DNA of 15,983 nucleotides from Holdemanella porci (GCF_019052655.1 NZ_JAHQVB010000050.1:1-15983), one strand, 5' to 3'; positions 7,089 to 13,996 are shown, counted from the first letter of the stretch. Program-made: numbers and translations. The notes: generated from the sequence alone by a model not told the origin.

Positions 7089-8411
7089 ATGAATAATAAT
7101 ATATCAAATATAGGTACGTTTGTATCAGTACATCCGGAAAGGAAAGTTCAAAATCTAGCAAGATATCTTAGTGAAGATAATCTTAAGAGAGCATTCTTTA
7201 AACTTAATAAAAGAAAGGCTGTAGGAATTGATGGCGTCACTGTCGATAATTACATGCATGATCTTGATACCAATATACACAATCTCTATGAAAGATTGGT
7301 TCATATGACGTATAAGCCACTGCCTTCTAGAAGAGTGTATATACCGAAACCAGGGTCAAATAAGAAAAGACCTTTAGGTATTCCGTGTCTTGAAGACAAA
7401 ATAGTTCAATATGTAATGGCCGAAATATTAAATGAGATTTATGAACGTATGTTTATTAATGAATCGTATGGGTTTAGGCCAAATCGTAACTGCCATCAAG
7501 CAGTTACTTACCTTAGAAACATGATTGTAACCAGGAAGGTGAACTACATAGTTGATGCCGATATCAAAGGATTCTTTGATAATATTGACCATGAGTGGAT
7601 GATAAAATTTCTTGAGTATAGAATCGATGATAGAAGGTTTATTGAACTGATTAATCGATTTCTCAAAAGTGGCATCATAGAAAATGAGATGTACTATGAG
7701 ACCGATAAAGGAACGCCACAAGGAGGTATAATTTCTCCGATTTTAGCAAATATATATTTACACTTTGTACAAGACTTATGGGTGGAAAAGATTGTAAAAC
7801 CTAAATCAAGAGGTGAAGTATATTATGTTCGCTATGCGGATGACAGTCAAATATGCTTTCAATATAAAGATGACGCTGAGAGATATTACTATAGTCTGAT
7901 AACTAGGCTTGATAAATTTGGACTAGAAGTAGCAGAAAATAAAACAAGAATCATTGCATTCGGTAGATTTACTAAAAGTGATATGGAAAAGAAAGGGATT
8001 AAAGGAAAACCTAATACATTCAGTTTTCTTGGCTTCACTTTCTATTTATCTCAAACCAAGTTCACACATAAATTTACTGTGAAATTAAAGACGGATGGTA
8101 AGAAACTAAGTGCTAAAATGCGTAAAGCATCGATGTGGTTAAAACACATTAGACATCATAAAGTCAAAGAGATTATCTGTACCATAAACAGGTCTTTAAG
8201 AGGTCATTATCAATATTATGGTGTATCTGATAATTATAAATGTTTATGTAGATTTCGATGGCATATTATAAGAATGTTGTTTAAAGTTTTGCGCAGCAGA
8301 GGCAATAGAAGAAGATTAACATGGGACACTTATTTCAATAAGTTACTAAAAGAAAATCCAATTGTTAACCCGAAAATCTATATTAAGTTGTATTCTGATA
8401 CAGCATATTGA
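7089..8411 (+). CDS. ltrA: Group II intron-encoded reverse transcriptase/maturase
   Basis: From the ATG at 7089 (AGAGGTG ribosome binding site) this protein has 440 residues. It has a reverse transcriptase domain with the expected blocks: KAVGIDGVTV (43-52), RPLGIPCLEDK (94-104), SYGFRPNR (126-133), DADIKGFFDNIDH (156-168), TPQGGIISPILANIYLH (209-225) and the catalytic YADD (249-252). A maturase domain X follows, with RSLRGHYQYYGV (368-379). There is no HNH/D-En endonuclease domain at the C-terminus, so retrohoming would use lagging-strand or other primers, as in several bacterial intron classes lacking En. The protein helps the intron RNA splice and copies it into DNA. All core motifs are intact, so it looks active. 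A GTG at 7044 would add 15 residues, but the ATG has the better ribosome binding site. Confidence 0.93.
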   Translation: MNNNISNIGTFVSVHPERKVQNLARYLSEDNLKRAFFKLNKRKAVGIDGVTVDNYMHDLDTNIHNLYERLVHMTYKPLPSRRVYIPKPGSNKKRPLGIPCLEDKIVQYVMAEILNEIYERMFINESYGFRPNRNCHQAVTYLRNMIVTRKVNYIVDADIKGFFDNIDHEWMIKFLEYRIDDRRFIELINRFLKSGIIENEMYYETDKGTPQGGIISPILANIYLHFVQDLWVEKIVKPKSRGEVYYVRYADDSQICFQYKDDAERYYYSLITRLDKFGLEVAENKTRIIAFGRFTKSDMEKKGIKGKPNTFSFLGFTFYLSQTKFTHKFTVKLKTDGKKLSAKMRKASMWLKHIRHHKVKEIICTINRSLRGHYQYYGVSDNYKCLCRFRWHIIRMLFKVLRSRGNRRRLTWDTYFNKLLKENPIVNPKIYIKLYSDTAY

Positions 8412-8422
8412 ATATGTACTGG

Positions 8423-8494
8423 GAGCCGTATGCGGGAAAACCGCACGTACGGTTCTGCGAGGGTTTGTGCCAGCAATGGTACATTCTACTTACT
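8423..8494 (+). ncRNA. Group II intron domains V and VI
   Basis: Domain V runs 8423-8455. Its lower stem GAGCCGUAUG/CGUACGGUUC includes the catalytic AGC (8424-8426), and a GCGG/CCGC upper stem is closed by a GAAAA loop. Domain VI follows: GUGCCA (8467-8472) pairs with UGGUAC (8477-8482) around a GCAA loop, and the lower stem AGGG/CUACU has an unpaired A at 8488 as the likely branch point. Confidence 0.88.
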
Positions 8495-9812
8495 AAGTTG
8501 TATCACACACAATATATTTTTTGTTTAATCTGGATTTCCAGACTGAGTTTAGTTCTTGTTTTTTTGCTTTTTGTGCAAACGCAACCGTACGATTTCTTGT
8601 TGTCTTTAAAAGATAGTCTTCTTCAAAGAAGATTTGATTTCCTTTTTCATTTGTCCATTTACCATCTGCATAATCCAACAAATCACTCATGACCCAGCCT
8701 TTTTCCGTTTTATCTTGCACAACCATACTTGATTTTATGGTTGTGATTTTTTGTAAGCCAAAGGCATGGGCATAAATTCCTGAATAATCTGGATATGTAT
8801 TTGGTTCTAAATAGGTATTGAATAAGCGCATTAAAGTTGTAGGAACATCGAATCCGCAATCATGTGTTTCACTTAATGCTAATACGGCATTGTATTTAGG
8901 AACAATGATCAGTCTTGAACTAAAGAACATACTGTTTCCACCTTTGGCTAAAACGCCGTCACCAAAATCATAGTCTGGATCATGGTGTCTGACTAAGTCC
9001 CAACCTAAGCCAAAATCAATGGCGCCTAGATCCGATTCTAGAAATGTAGTTCCCCAAGATTTAGCCATTAAAGCTTTTGACTTTTCACTAATAATAGAAT
9101 TAGGCTCTAGAAATATTTGTCCAAATTTACATAAATCAATCATAGAAGTGGTGATGCCACCAGCTCCTTGAATTGGGAAGTATTCTTTTGGTTTCTTACC
9201 TTCAGAAACTAAAGGATAATCTGAATTGATTATATATGTCGTATTGGTGCTATTTGCGTCAATCTTTTCTGTAATATATTTTCTTAAGACATCTTCATAA
9301 GGCATTTTACGAACTTTTGAAACGACCATTTCAGCTAATGTGAATCCATCATTACAATAGGTACTGTAAGTTCCTGGATCTGCTTTTAGGGTGCTGTTTG
9401 ATAAATAGTTTAATACTTCGCTATAGTAGTTAAACTTAGAAGTGGTACTCACACTAAAATGTTTCCATTGTGTCCCTGGAAGTCCACTCGAATGATCTAG
9501 GCACATGCGTACTGTAATATCTTTGTATCTTTCATCTTTCATTGTAAATTGAGGAAGAATATCTGCAACTTTATCTTCAAGTTGAAGCAATCCTTCATCC
9601 ACTAACTGCATAACACATACGGTACAATAGATTTTAGATATCGAACATACATTAAATGTACAATCCGTCGTGATGGATTGATTGTTGATTTTGTCGATGA
9701 CACCAATCGCATCGGCACAGACAATTTTTCCATCCTGCATAAAGGCATAGCTACAAGCTGTATAGTCTGGTTTTACCATAGCTTTTAATAATTGAGTAAC
9801 TTGATTTTCCAT
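8493..9812 (-). CDS. Serine hydrolase of the beta-lactamase family, truncated by the intron
   Basis: The 439-residue product belongs to the class C beta-lactamase/DD-peptidase-like serine hydrolases. It has the SxxK motif S57-I-S-K60, the YxN motif Y152-C-N154, and the family stretch HSSGLPG (107-113). It has no obvious signal peptide, so it is probably a cytoplasmic esterase or peptidase rather than a resistance enzyme. The true C-terminus is lost: the TAG at 8495-8493 is created by the inserted group II intron, and the other 147 codons lie at 6087-6532. The catalytic domain is essentially whole, so the truncated protein might still fold and act. It has a strong AAAGGAG site and starts 32 bp after the stop of the shikimate fusion gene, so it is probably in the same leftward operon. 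Confidence 0.85.
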   Translation of the reverse strand: MENQVTQLLKAMVKPDYTACSYAFMQDGKIVCADAIGVIDKINNQSITTDCTFNVCSISKIYCTVCVMQLVDEGLLQLEDKVADILPQFTMKDERYKDITVRMCLDHSSGLPGTQWKHFSVSTTSKFNYYSEVLNYLSNSTLKADPGTYSTYCNDGFTLAEMVVSKVRKMPYEDVLRKYITEKIDANSTNTTYIINSDYPLVSEGKKPKEYFPIQGAGGITTSMIDLCKFGQIFLEPNSIISEKSKALMAKSWGTTFLESDLGAIDFGLGWDLVRHHDPDYDFGDGVLAKGGNSMFFSSRLIIVPKYNAVLALSETHDCGFDVPTTLMRLFNTYLEPNTYPDYSGIYAHAFGLQKITTIKSSMVVQDKTEKGWVMSDLLDYADGKWTNEKGNQIFFEEDYLLKTTRNRTVAFAQKAKKQELNSVWKSRLNKKYIVCDTT

Positions 9813-9844
9813 ATGATTTCTCCTTTATAAAAGAAAATGAGAAG

Positions 9845-11128
9845 TTAATCTGCAACTGCATCAATCAAAATGCTGTGATAGGCATTCACAATATCATCAA
9901 CCGTTTCTTCAATATTCGTATTATTGACAGCTACATAAGCAGCATATTTTTGATACAATGGGTATCTTTCTTTATGCATTTGTTGAAGGGCTAGTTTAGA
10001 ACTCGATAGTGGTCTATTTGGATCGGAGCTGATTAATTTATCAACATCACGATCAATGAAAATTGTGATTCCATTTAAACGCAAGAAGTCCATATTGACT
10101 TTATGTTTAATGGTACCACCACCAGTCGCAATGATTTTATTGTTCATCTTGCTTGCTTCAATCGCAACTTCTGTTTCAATGGCTCTAAATCCTGCTTCAC
10201 CAGATTCCTGGAAGATTTCTGGAATGCTTTTTCCAGCTTTGGCGATGATCATATCATCTAAGTCGAAGAATTCTTTTCCAAGCTTTTCTTCAAGCATTTT
10301 ACCAATTGTTGTTTTCCCTGCACTTGGCATACCAATTAATACGATGTTACAACGATCTTTCAACATTTCTTTTTTGATTTCATCAATGATTGAATCATCA
10401 AAAGACATGTTCTCGAAAATTTCAAATGTATATTTGGCTTGTGCAATCAACATTTCCAAACCAATTACACGTTTGATGTCGGCTTCTTGAGCTTCAAAAC
10501 ATAAACGCGTAAGAATTGGGTTGTATACAACATCTAATACACATTCTAATTTATGGAACCAGCTTACATCAATTGGTGCATTCGTAATATTTGGAAACAT
10601 TCCCACTGGACTTGTATTGACGACAATATCTGCATCTAAATGTGATGTGTACATTTCATCATATCCAATGGCACCACGATCTGAGCTTCTCGAAACAATC
10701 ACAATGGCTTTTGCGTTTTCATGTTCGCAAACGGCTTTAACAGCAGCACATGCACCACCGTTACCAATAATCAAGACTTTTTTGCCTTCCATATGTACGT
10801 TGTGGGCTTTAACCATATATAAGAATCCACCAAAGTCTGTATTGTACCCTTTTAATTTGCCATCTACATTGATGATTGTATTGACAGCACCAATGGCTTT
10901 AGCACTTTCATCCATTTCATCTAAATAAGGAATGACATCCTTTTTATATGGAATAGTCACATTGATTCCTGTGAAATCTTTCTTTTCCATAAATTCTTTG
11001 AATTCTTCTTTATCTAATTCCACCAATTGGTAGTCATAATCTTTTACGTTCTCAATCTCTGCAATTCTTGTCTGAATTTGTTTGGAGAAACTATGCCCCA
11101 AGTGCTCACCTATCAATCCGTATTTCAT
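9845..11128 (-). CDS. aroEK: Bifunctional shikimate dehydrogenase / shikimate kinase (AroE-AroK fusion)
   Basis: One 427-residue chain carries two consecutive enzymes of the shikimate pathway. Residues 1 to about 255 are shikimate dehydrogenase (3-dehydroshikimate to shikimate with NADPH): substrate serines in GHSFSK (13 and 15), catalytic K62 in NVTIPYKK, NTDFGG with D98, the nucleotide loop IGNGGACAA (121-129) and Q230. Residues from about 259 to 427 are shikimate kinase (shikimate plus ATP to shikimate 3-phosphate): P-loop GMPSAGKTT (266-274), FDLDD (288-292), R315 in GFRAIE, GGG at 336-338, lid RPL (372-374) and R388 in RYPLY. All these residues are present, so both activities are likely. 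Stand-alone versions of both enzymes are more common. The start at 11128 has an AGAGGAAA site. A terminator-like hairpin directly upstream suggests attenuation, and a serine hydrolase follows 32 bp downstream. Confidence 0.92.
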   Translation of the reverse strand: MKYGLIGEHLGHSFSKQIQTRIAEIENVKDYDYQLVELDKEEFKEFMEKKDFTGINVTIPYKKDVIPYLDEMDESAKAIGAVNTIINVDGKLKGYNTDFGGFLYMVKAHNVHMEGKKVLIIGNGGACAAVKAVCEHENAKAIVIVSRSSDRGAIGYDEMYTSHLDADIVVNTSPVGMFPNITNAPIDVSWFHKLECVLDVVYNPILTRLCFEAQEADIKRVIGLEMLIAQAKYTFEIFENMSFDDSIIDEIKKEMLKDRCNIVLIGMPSAGKTTIGKMLEEKLGKEFFDLDDMIIAKAGKSIPEIFQESGEAGFRAIETEVAIEASKMNNKIIATGGGTIKHKVNMDFLRLNGITIFIDRDVDKLISSDPNRPLSSSKLALQQMHKERYPLYQKYAAYVAVNNTNIEETVDDIVNAYHSILIDAVAD

Positions 11129-11156
11129 ATCATTTCCTCTTTTCTAGAACAGCTCT

Positions 11157-11251
11157 TTAAATGTTAAAAAAAGCATTTCGAAGAAGAAATGCTTTTTGAA
11201 TGCCCTGAAACTTAAAAATAACCATCGTATACATATGGCTTTTCTCAGGGC
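11157..11251 (-). promoter_or_regulatory. Putative transcription attenuator with leader ORF upstream of aroEK
   Basis: On the leftward strand, a 7-bp inverted repeat (11251-11245 with 11208-11202) is followed by a 12-bp terminator hairpin (11197-11186 with 11179-11168) and T7 (11172-11166), only 38 bp before the aroEK start. No leftward gene lies upstream for it to terminate. A 25-codon ORF (11234-11157) starts with MYTMVIFKF, ends with NAFFNI and spans the hairpin; six of 25 residues are Phe or Tyr. Together this resembles an attenuator sensing aromatic amino acids. The leader ORF has only a weak ribosome binding site (GAGAAAA). Confidence 0.55.
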
Positions 11252-11372
11252 TATTTAAAGTAAAAGTAATAATGTCTTGAAGTGTTCATATGCATAGGAT
11301 ACACCATTTTTTTGTAAGTGGCAACCCTAAAATGAAAATAAATGTAAAAAATCAGAAAGTTGTTTCAAAGTG

Positions 11373-11388
11373 TATAATAAAAGTGGTG
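11373..11388 (+). promoter_or_regulatory. -10 box and ribosome binding site for the small membrane protein
   Basis: TATAAT at 11373-11378 is followed by GGTGA (11384-11388) about 7 nt before the ATG at 11395. No good -35 is seen at the normal distance. The GGTGA decides the start at 11395 over an in-frame ATG at 11290. Confidence 0.45.
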
Positions 11389-11394
11389 ATTATT

Positions 11395-11724
11395 ATGAAT
11401 GTTGGATTTGCGGCATGTATTATTTTGGCAGTATTCTTTCTTATTTTAGGAATAATGTTTGCGTTGCTGAAAGAAAAAGGGGCACAATTTGTTTCTGGAT
11501 TTCGTATACTAAATCATCCGGAAAAATATGATAAAGCTAATATTTCTAGAGATATGCGTAATCAATGCTTCATCTATTTTGTGATTCTAAGTATAGGAGC
11601 CGTCCTTTCGAATTTTATATCTTCTTATATCGCAATACCTACCTATATTATATGGACCATTATTTTCTTTAAGTCTGTACATTTAGATGCCGAAAAGGCA
11701 TTTGAAAAATATTTGATTCATTAA
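11395..11724 (+). CDS. Small membrane protein, DUF3784-like
   Basis: From the ATG at 11395 the protein has 109 residues: an N-terminal membrane helix (about 3-23), a soluble segment with KEKGAQFVSGFRILNHPEKYDKA, a central SRDMRNQ motif, then two more membrane helices and a charged tail. The segment with GF.IL...EKYDK and SRDMRN resembles the small Firmicutes membrane family DUF3784, whose role is unknown. This match is from memory and moderate. A longer reading from 11290 would add a non-membrane leader with no ribosome binding site and was rejected. The gene is back to back with aroEK, and the next gene has its own strong promoter, so it is probably expressed alone. Confidence 0.65.
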   Translation: MNVGFAACIILAVFFLILGIMFALLKEKGAQFVSGFRILNHPEKYDKANISRDMRNQCFIYFVILSIGAVLSNFISSYIAIPTYIIWTIIFFKSVHLDAEKAFEKYLIH

Positions 11725-11770
11725 AGTATGTAAAGAGCTTTTAAGTCTTATATATGATTCAATATAAGTG

Positions 11771-11818
11771 TTGACAGAAAGAATGAAAATTTATATAATC
11801 GTTCTAAATTGAACGATT
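11771..11818 (+). promoter_or_regulatory. Consensus sigma-A promoter overlapped by a perfect dyad operator
   Basis: TTGACA (11771-11776), 17 bp and TATAAT (11794-11799) form a full consensus promoter. A perfect 8-bp inverted repeat, AATCGTTC (11797-11804) and GAACGATT (11811-11818) with a 6-bp centre, overlaps the -10 end and the expected start point. Such placement suits a repressor operator. The dyad could also act in RNA as a 5' hairpin just before the AGGAGGG ribosome binding site at 11820-11825. Confidence 0.75.
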
Positions 11819-11833
11819 TAGGAGGGCATACTT

Positions 11834-12256
11834 ATGTTTCATGTAAAGAAAAGAACTCTTTTGTTAATAGCAGGAATTGTATGGTTGATTGCAGGATTTA
11901 ATGTCGCACGACTTGGTGTACTATCGTATCGTGTAATTGAATCGAAATGGTATTTATATATTTTAACAATTGTTGTGTTCTGTGCATTTGGAATGATGTT
12001 TTTCAAGATGAGTCAGAAACACACAAAGCGAATTATGGGATATGAAGCAACACGTCCATTCTGGCACTTCTTTGATTTAAAAGCCTACATGATCATGGCT
12101 TGTATGATGGGTGGAGGAATTGGATTTAGAGCAGCAGGTATCTTTCCAGATATCTTTATTGCCTTTTTCTATTCAGGACTTGGCTGTGCATTAGCCTTAG
12201 CAGGTGTTACTTTTTTAAGAAACTATATTCAATATGAAAACTTATTATTAGATTAA
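11834..12256 (+). CDS. Four-helix integral membrane protein of unknown function
   Basis: I do not recognise this 140-residue protein. It has four likely membrane helices (about 8-27, 39-58, 85-102 and 107-127). Both halves begin with a short charged segment (FHVKKRT; ATRPFWHFFDLKAY), and a glycine-rich turn GGGIGF lies in the third helix. No enzyme motif is visible. It has a strong AGGAGGG site and the best promoter in the window, with a dyad operator over its start point. It is therefore probably a tightly repressed, highly induced gene. The repressor is not next to it, because the neighbours are another small membrane protein and a toxin-antitoxin remnant. A terminator follows at 12301. Confidence 0.7.
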   Translation: MFHVKKRTLLLIAGIVWLIAGFNVARLGVLSYRVIESKWYLYILTIVVFCAFGMMFFKMSQKHTKRIMGYEATRPFWHFFDLKAYMIMACMMGGGIGFRAAGIFPDIFIAFFYSGLGCALALAGVTFLRNYIQYENLLLD

Positions 12257-12300
12257 AAGAAAAGATTTATGTCTTTTTCTTAATCGAATATAATATTTAT

Positions 12301-12349
12301 GGCAAAAACGTACTTTGTAAACTTGAAATTGTTGACGTTTTTGCCTTTT
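12301..12349 (+). terminator. Rho-independent terminator
   Basis: A perfect 11-bp inverted repeat (12301-12311 and 12335-12345) with a 23-nt loop is followed by TTTTATTAT. A weaker A/T-only repeat lies just before it at about 12258-12283. It ends the transcript of the four-helix membrane protein. Confidence 0.75.
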
Positions 12350-12388
12350 ATTATACTTAAAAGGATAGGATTATGAAGGATATCGCAA

Positions 12389-12426
12389 TTTAACGTAAAA
12401 ACTTTATATTTAACGTTACTAAAGTT
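12389..12426 (+). promoter_or_regulatory. Tandem TTTAACGTWA repeats, candidate operator of the AbiE-like operon
   Basis: TTTAACGTAA (12389-12398) and TTTAACGTTA (12409-12418) are direct repeats 20 bp apart, about two helical turns. The second contains the palindrome TAACGTTA. AACTTTA (12400-12406) and TAAAGTT (12420-12426) form an inverted pair around it. The winged-helix gene starts 40 bp on, with AGGAGG at 12451-12456. Autoregulation by that protein, as in AbiE systems, is inferred. Confidence 0.5.
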
Positions 12427-12466
12427 AAAATGGAAATGATAGAGTTAAAAAGGAGGCTGCGATAAC

Positions 12467-13405
12467 ATGAAAACAGATGTATTTAGATTGACAATAAATT
12501 ATAAGTCATGGGATAAAAAACAAGCGTTACCACTTTATGTAGCTGGTAATTATGAGATTGATGAAGCTATTGTTTCAAATAATCGATTTATCGTGATGAT
12601 GAGTCCCATTGGTGATTTGCCAACACTTCCGGCTATGAAAAAGCATATAGAAAAGATTCAAAAAATTGATGATGTACCTGTCGCATTTTATTTAAAAAAT
12701 TTGTCTGATTTTAGAAGAAAAGGAATGTTAGAAAGTAATATACCTTTTATGACAGAAAAACAAGTATTTCTTCCTTTTATTGGGACACTGTTAATGGAAG
12801 AGAAAAATAATGCATTGTATAAAGAAAAATTTATGTTTTCTACACAACAATTGTTTTTGATGTATTTATATAATAGACAAAATAAATTGTATGTCGCAAA
12901 TGTTGGAAAGAAGCTTCCTTATTCAGCAATGACATTATCAAGAGCGGTCAAACAATTAGAAGCAAGTGACTTATTTTTGGTGTATAAAGATGGCGTTAAT
13001 AAAGTGATTGAATCAAAATATGATAGAAGAGAATTGTTTGAAAGGGCAAAACCTTTCTTGTTAGATCCGGTTCGGAAATATGGCTATATTGAAAAATCAA
13101 GAATTGATGAAAATATGGTTCTTGCATCAGAGAGTGCTTTGGCCAAAAATTCAATGTTGAATCCTTCCAAATTAATAACATATGCGATTGATGAACAAAA
13201 AATGGATATAAATCAAATGGAAAATGAATTGGTAGATCCAAATAAACAGATTCGACTTGAATTATGGGGCTATGATCCAAAATTATTTTCAGATGATAAT
13301 GTGGCGGATGGTTTATCTGTGGCATTATCTTTGAGAGAAATTGTAGATGAGCGAATTGAAGAAGCTATAGATGAATGTATAGAAAGAGAGCTAAATGAAA
13401 AATGA
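12467..13405 (+). CDS. Winged-helix protein, probable antitoxin/regulator partner of an AbiEii-type nucleotidyltransferase
   Basis: This 312-residue soluble protein has a central winged-helix-like region (about 125-180) with YSAMTLSRAVKQLEASDLFL, which resembles a MarR-type recognition helix. The N-terminal domain carries FLKNLSDFRRKGMLESNIPF, and the acidic C-terminal tail ends in helices rich in E and I. Its stop overlaps the start of the next frame (ATGA). That next frame begins with the N-terminus of an AbiEii/AbiGii-type toxin, so this gene is the upstream partner of a type IV toxin-antitoxin pair, inferred mainly from position and winged helix rather than clear AbiEi similarity. Because the toxin is destroyed, it is now probably an orphan antitoxin or repressor. 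Direct repeats upstream may be its operator. Confidence 0.6.
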   Translation: MKTDVFRLTINYKSWDKKQALPLYVAGNYEIDEAIVSNNRFIVMMSPIGDLPTLPAMKKHIEKIQKIDDVPVAFYLKNLSDFRRKGMLESNIPFMTEKQVFLPFIGTLLMEEKNNALYKEKFMFSTQQLFLMYLYNRQNKLYVANVGKKLPYSAMTLSRAVKQLEASDLFLVYKDGVNKVIESKYDRRELFERAKPFLLDPVRKYGYIEKSRIDENMVLASESALAKNSMLNPSKLITYAIDEQKMDINQMENELVDPNKQIRLELWGYDPKLFSDDNVADGLSVALSLREIVDERIEEAIDECIERELNEK

Positions 13406-13812
13406 TAAATGGGTTCACTAAATTTAAAGAGTGGTTCAAAGGTTTTGAAAATCAGTATGTTGTGATTGGTGGGACAGCATGTGATTTAATAATGGAACTC
13501 AGCGCACATGAACAAGCGGAGGATTCACTTAAATTTTTAGGTATTATGGAAAATATAGCACAAGTAGACCTACTGATTACAGATGATTTTGGACTTATGA
13601 ATCTTGATGTTGAAAAATATAGACATCTATTTGAAATTCTCAATTCAAGGGAAGGAAGAAAATCGACAGTGTTGGTTTCTCAAATCCCGGTAAAAGAATG
13701 GTACGATTTATTTAAGGATTGTACATACGCTGACGCGTGTTTAGATCGAGTTCTATGTAAAGCATATCGCTTGGAATTCAAAGGTGAATCACTAAGAAAT
13801 CAAAAAATTTGA
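13402..13812 (+). pseudogene. Chimeric frame: AbiEii-type toxin N-terminus joined to IS21 IstB C-terminus
   Basis: The first ~32 of 136 residues, MINGFTKFKEWF then QYVVIGGTACDLIM, match the start of AbiEii-type nucleotidyltransferase toxins including the GG-T nucleotide motif. The expected DxD catalytic residues never appear. From about residue 34-55 on, the frame is instead an IS21-family IstB transposition helper: DLLITDDFGL (56-65) is its Walker B, followed by STVLVSQIPVKEWYDLF and TYADACLDRVLCKAYRLEF. Its Walker A half is missing. A deletion or insertion therefore fused the two genes in frame at about 13490-13540. Neither enzyme can work. The ATG overlaps the upstream stop, as expected for the original toxin gene. 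Confidence 0.82.
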
Positions 13813-13854
13813 CACACCGATTGACCGCTACAGATACACCGATGGTGCTCTACA
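13490..13854 (+). mobile_element. IS21-family remnant (3' half of istB plus one end)
   Basis: The istB 3' part runs to the stop at 13812. The following 40 bases hold two copies of ACACCGAT (13814-13821 and 13836-13843), 22 bp apart, like the repeated transposase-binding sites at IS21 ends. The element may end at CTACA (13854), which would give the expected terminal CA. istA and the 5' half of istB are absent, so it cannot move by itself. The left edge is approximate. Confidence 0.65.
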
Positions 13855-13996
13855 CGCGCACCATTTTTCCGCCATATGCAGTAACGCCATATAAATCATA
13901 ATCTTTTCTATTGTTGATGCATTCAATTAAAAGATCTAGTTTATCTTCGGGTAAACTAAAAACAAAATCCTTAAAAGGATTTTCAAAATTAGACAT
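13850..13996 (-). CDS. Short ORF of unknown function, possibly cut by the IS21 end
   Basis: This leftward frame of 48 codons starts MSNFENPFKDFVF and ends with AYGGKMVRV. I do not recognise it. Its ATG follows directly after the T7 of a terminator-like hairpin, with no ribosome binding site. Its stop TAG (13852-13850) lies in what appears to be the IS21 end, so it may be the first part of a longer gene truncated by the element. A frame starting at 14076 enters it through a T-TTT-TTA heptamer by a -1 shift, so the two frames could once have been, or could still be, one product. Codon use looks plausible, but the coding status is uncertain. Confidence 0.4.
   Translation of the reverse strand: MSNFENPFKDFVFSLPEDKLDLLIECINNRKDYDLYGVTAYGGKMVRV

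Larger units (their letters stand above)
6533..8494 (+). mobile_element. Complete group II intron (retroelement), antisense in a serine hydrolase gene
   Basis: This 1962-bp element starts with the group II consensus GTGCG and has about 555 nt of structured RNA (domains I-III) before a reverse transcriptase gene in domain IV. It ends with domain V (8423-8455) and domain VI (about 8459-8494), which has a candidate bulged branch-point A at 8488, seven nucleotides from the end. EBS1/IBS1 pairing fixes the left end. The right end is chosen because it restores the host frame (1962 = 3 x 654). The last bases are ACT rather than a strict AY, so an end at 8493 cannot be excluded on consensus alone. 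The intron runs opposite to its host gene, so it cannot be spliced from the hydrolase mRNA. The 555-nt stretch before the ORF holds no other gene. Confidence 0.9.

Noticed and set aside
8408..8692. Rightward 94-codon frame after the reverse transcriptase
   Set aside because: It runs over intron domains V and VI and then antisense to the serine hydrolase, with no ribosome binding site. It is a shadow.
10056..10928. Two rightward frames (144 and 135 codons) across aroEK
   Set aside because: They are antisense to a gene with complete catalytic motifs. The hydrophobic translations are reverse-frame artefacts.
11290..11394. N-terminal extension of the small membrane protein to the ATG at 11290
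   Set aside because: It crosses the TATAAT at 11373, has no ribosome binding site, and adds a segment unlike membrane-protein starts.
12996..13325. Leftward 109-codon frame
   Set aside because: It is antisense to the winged-helix gene, is rich in H, P and L as expected for a shadow, and has no start context.
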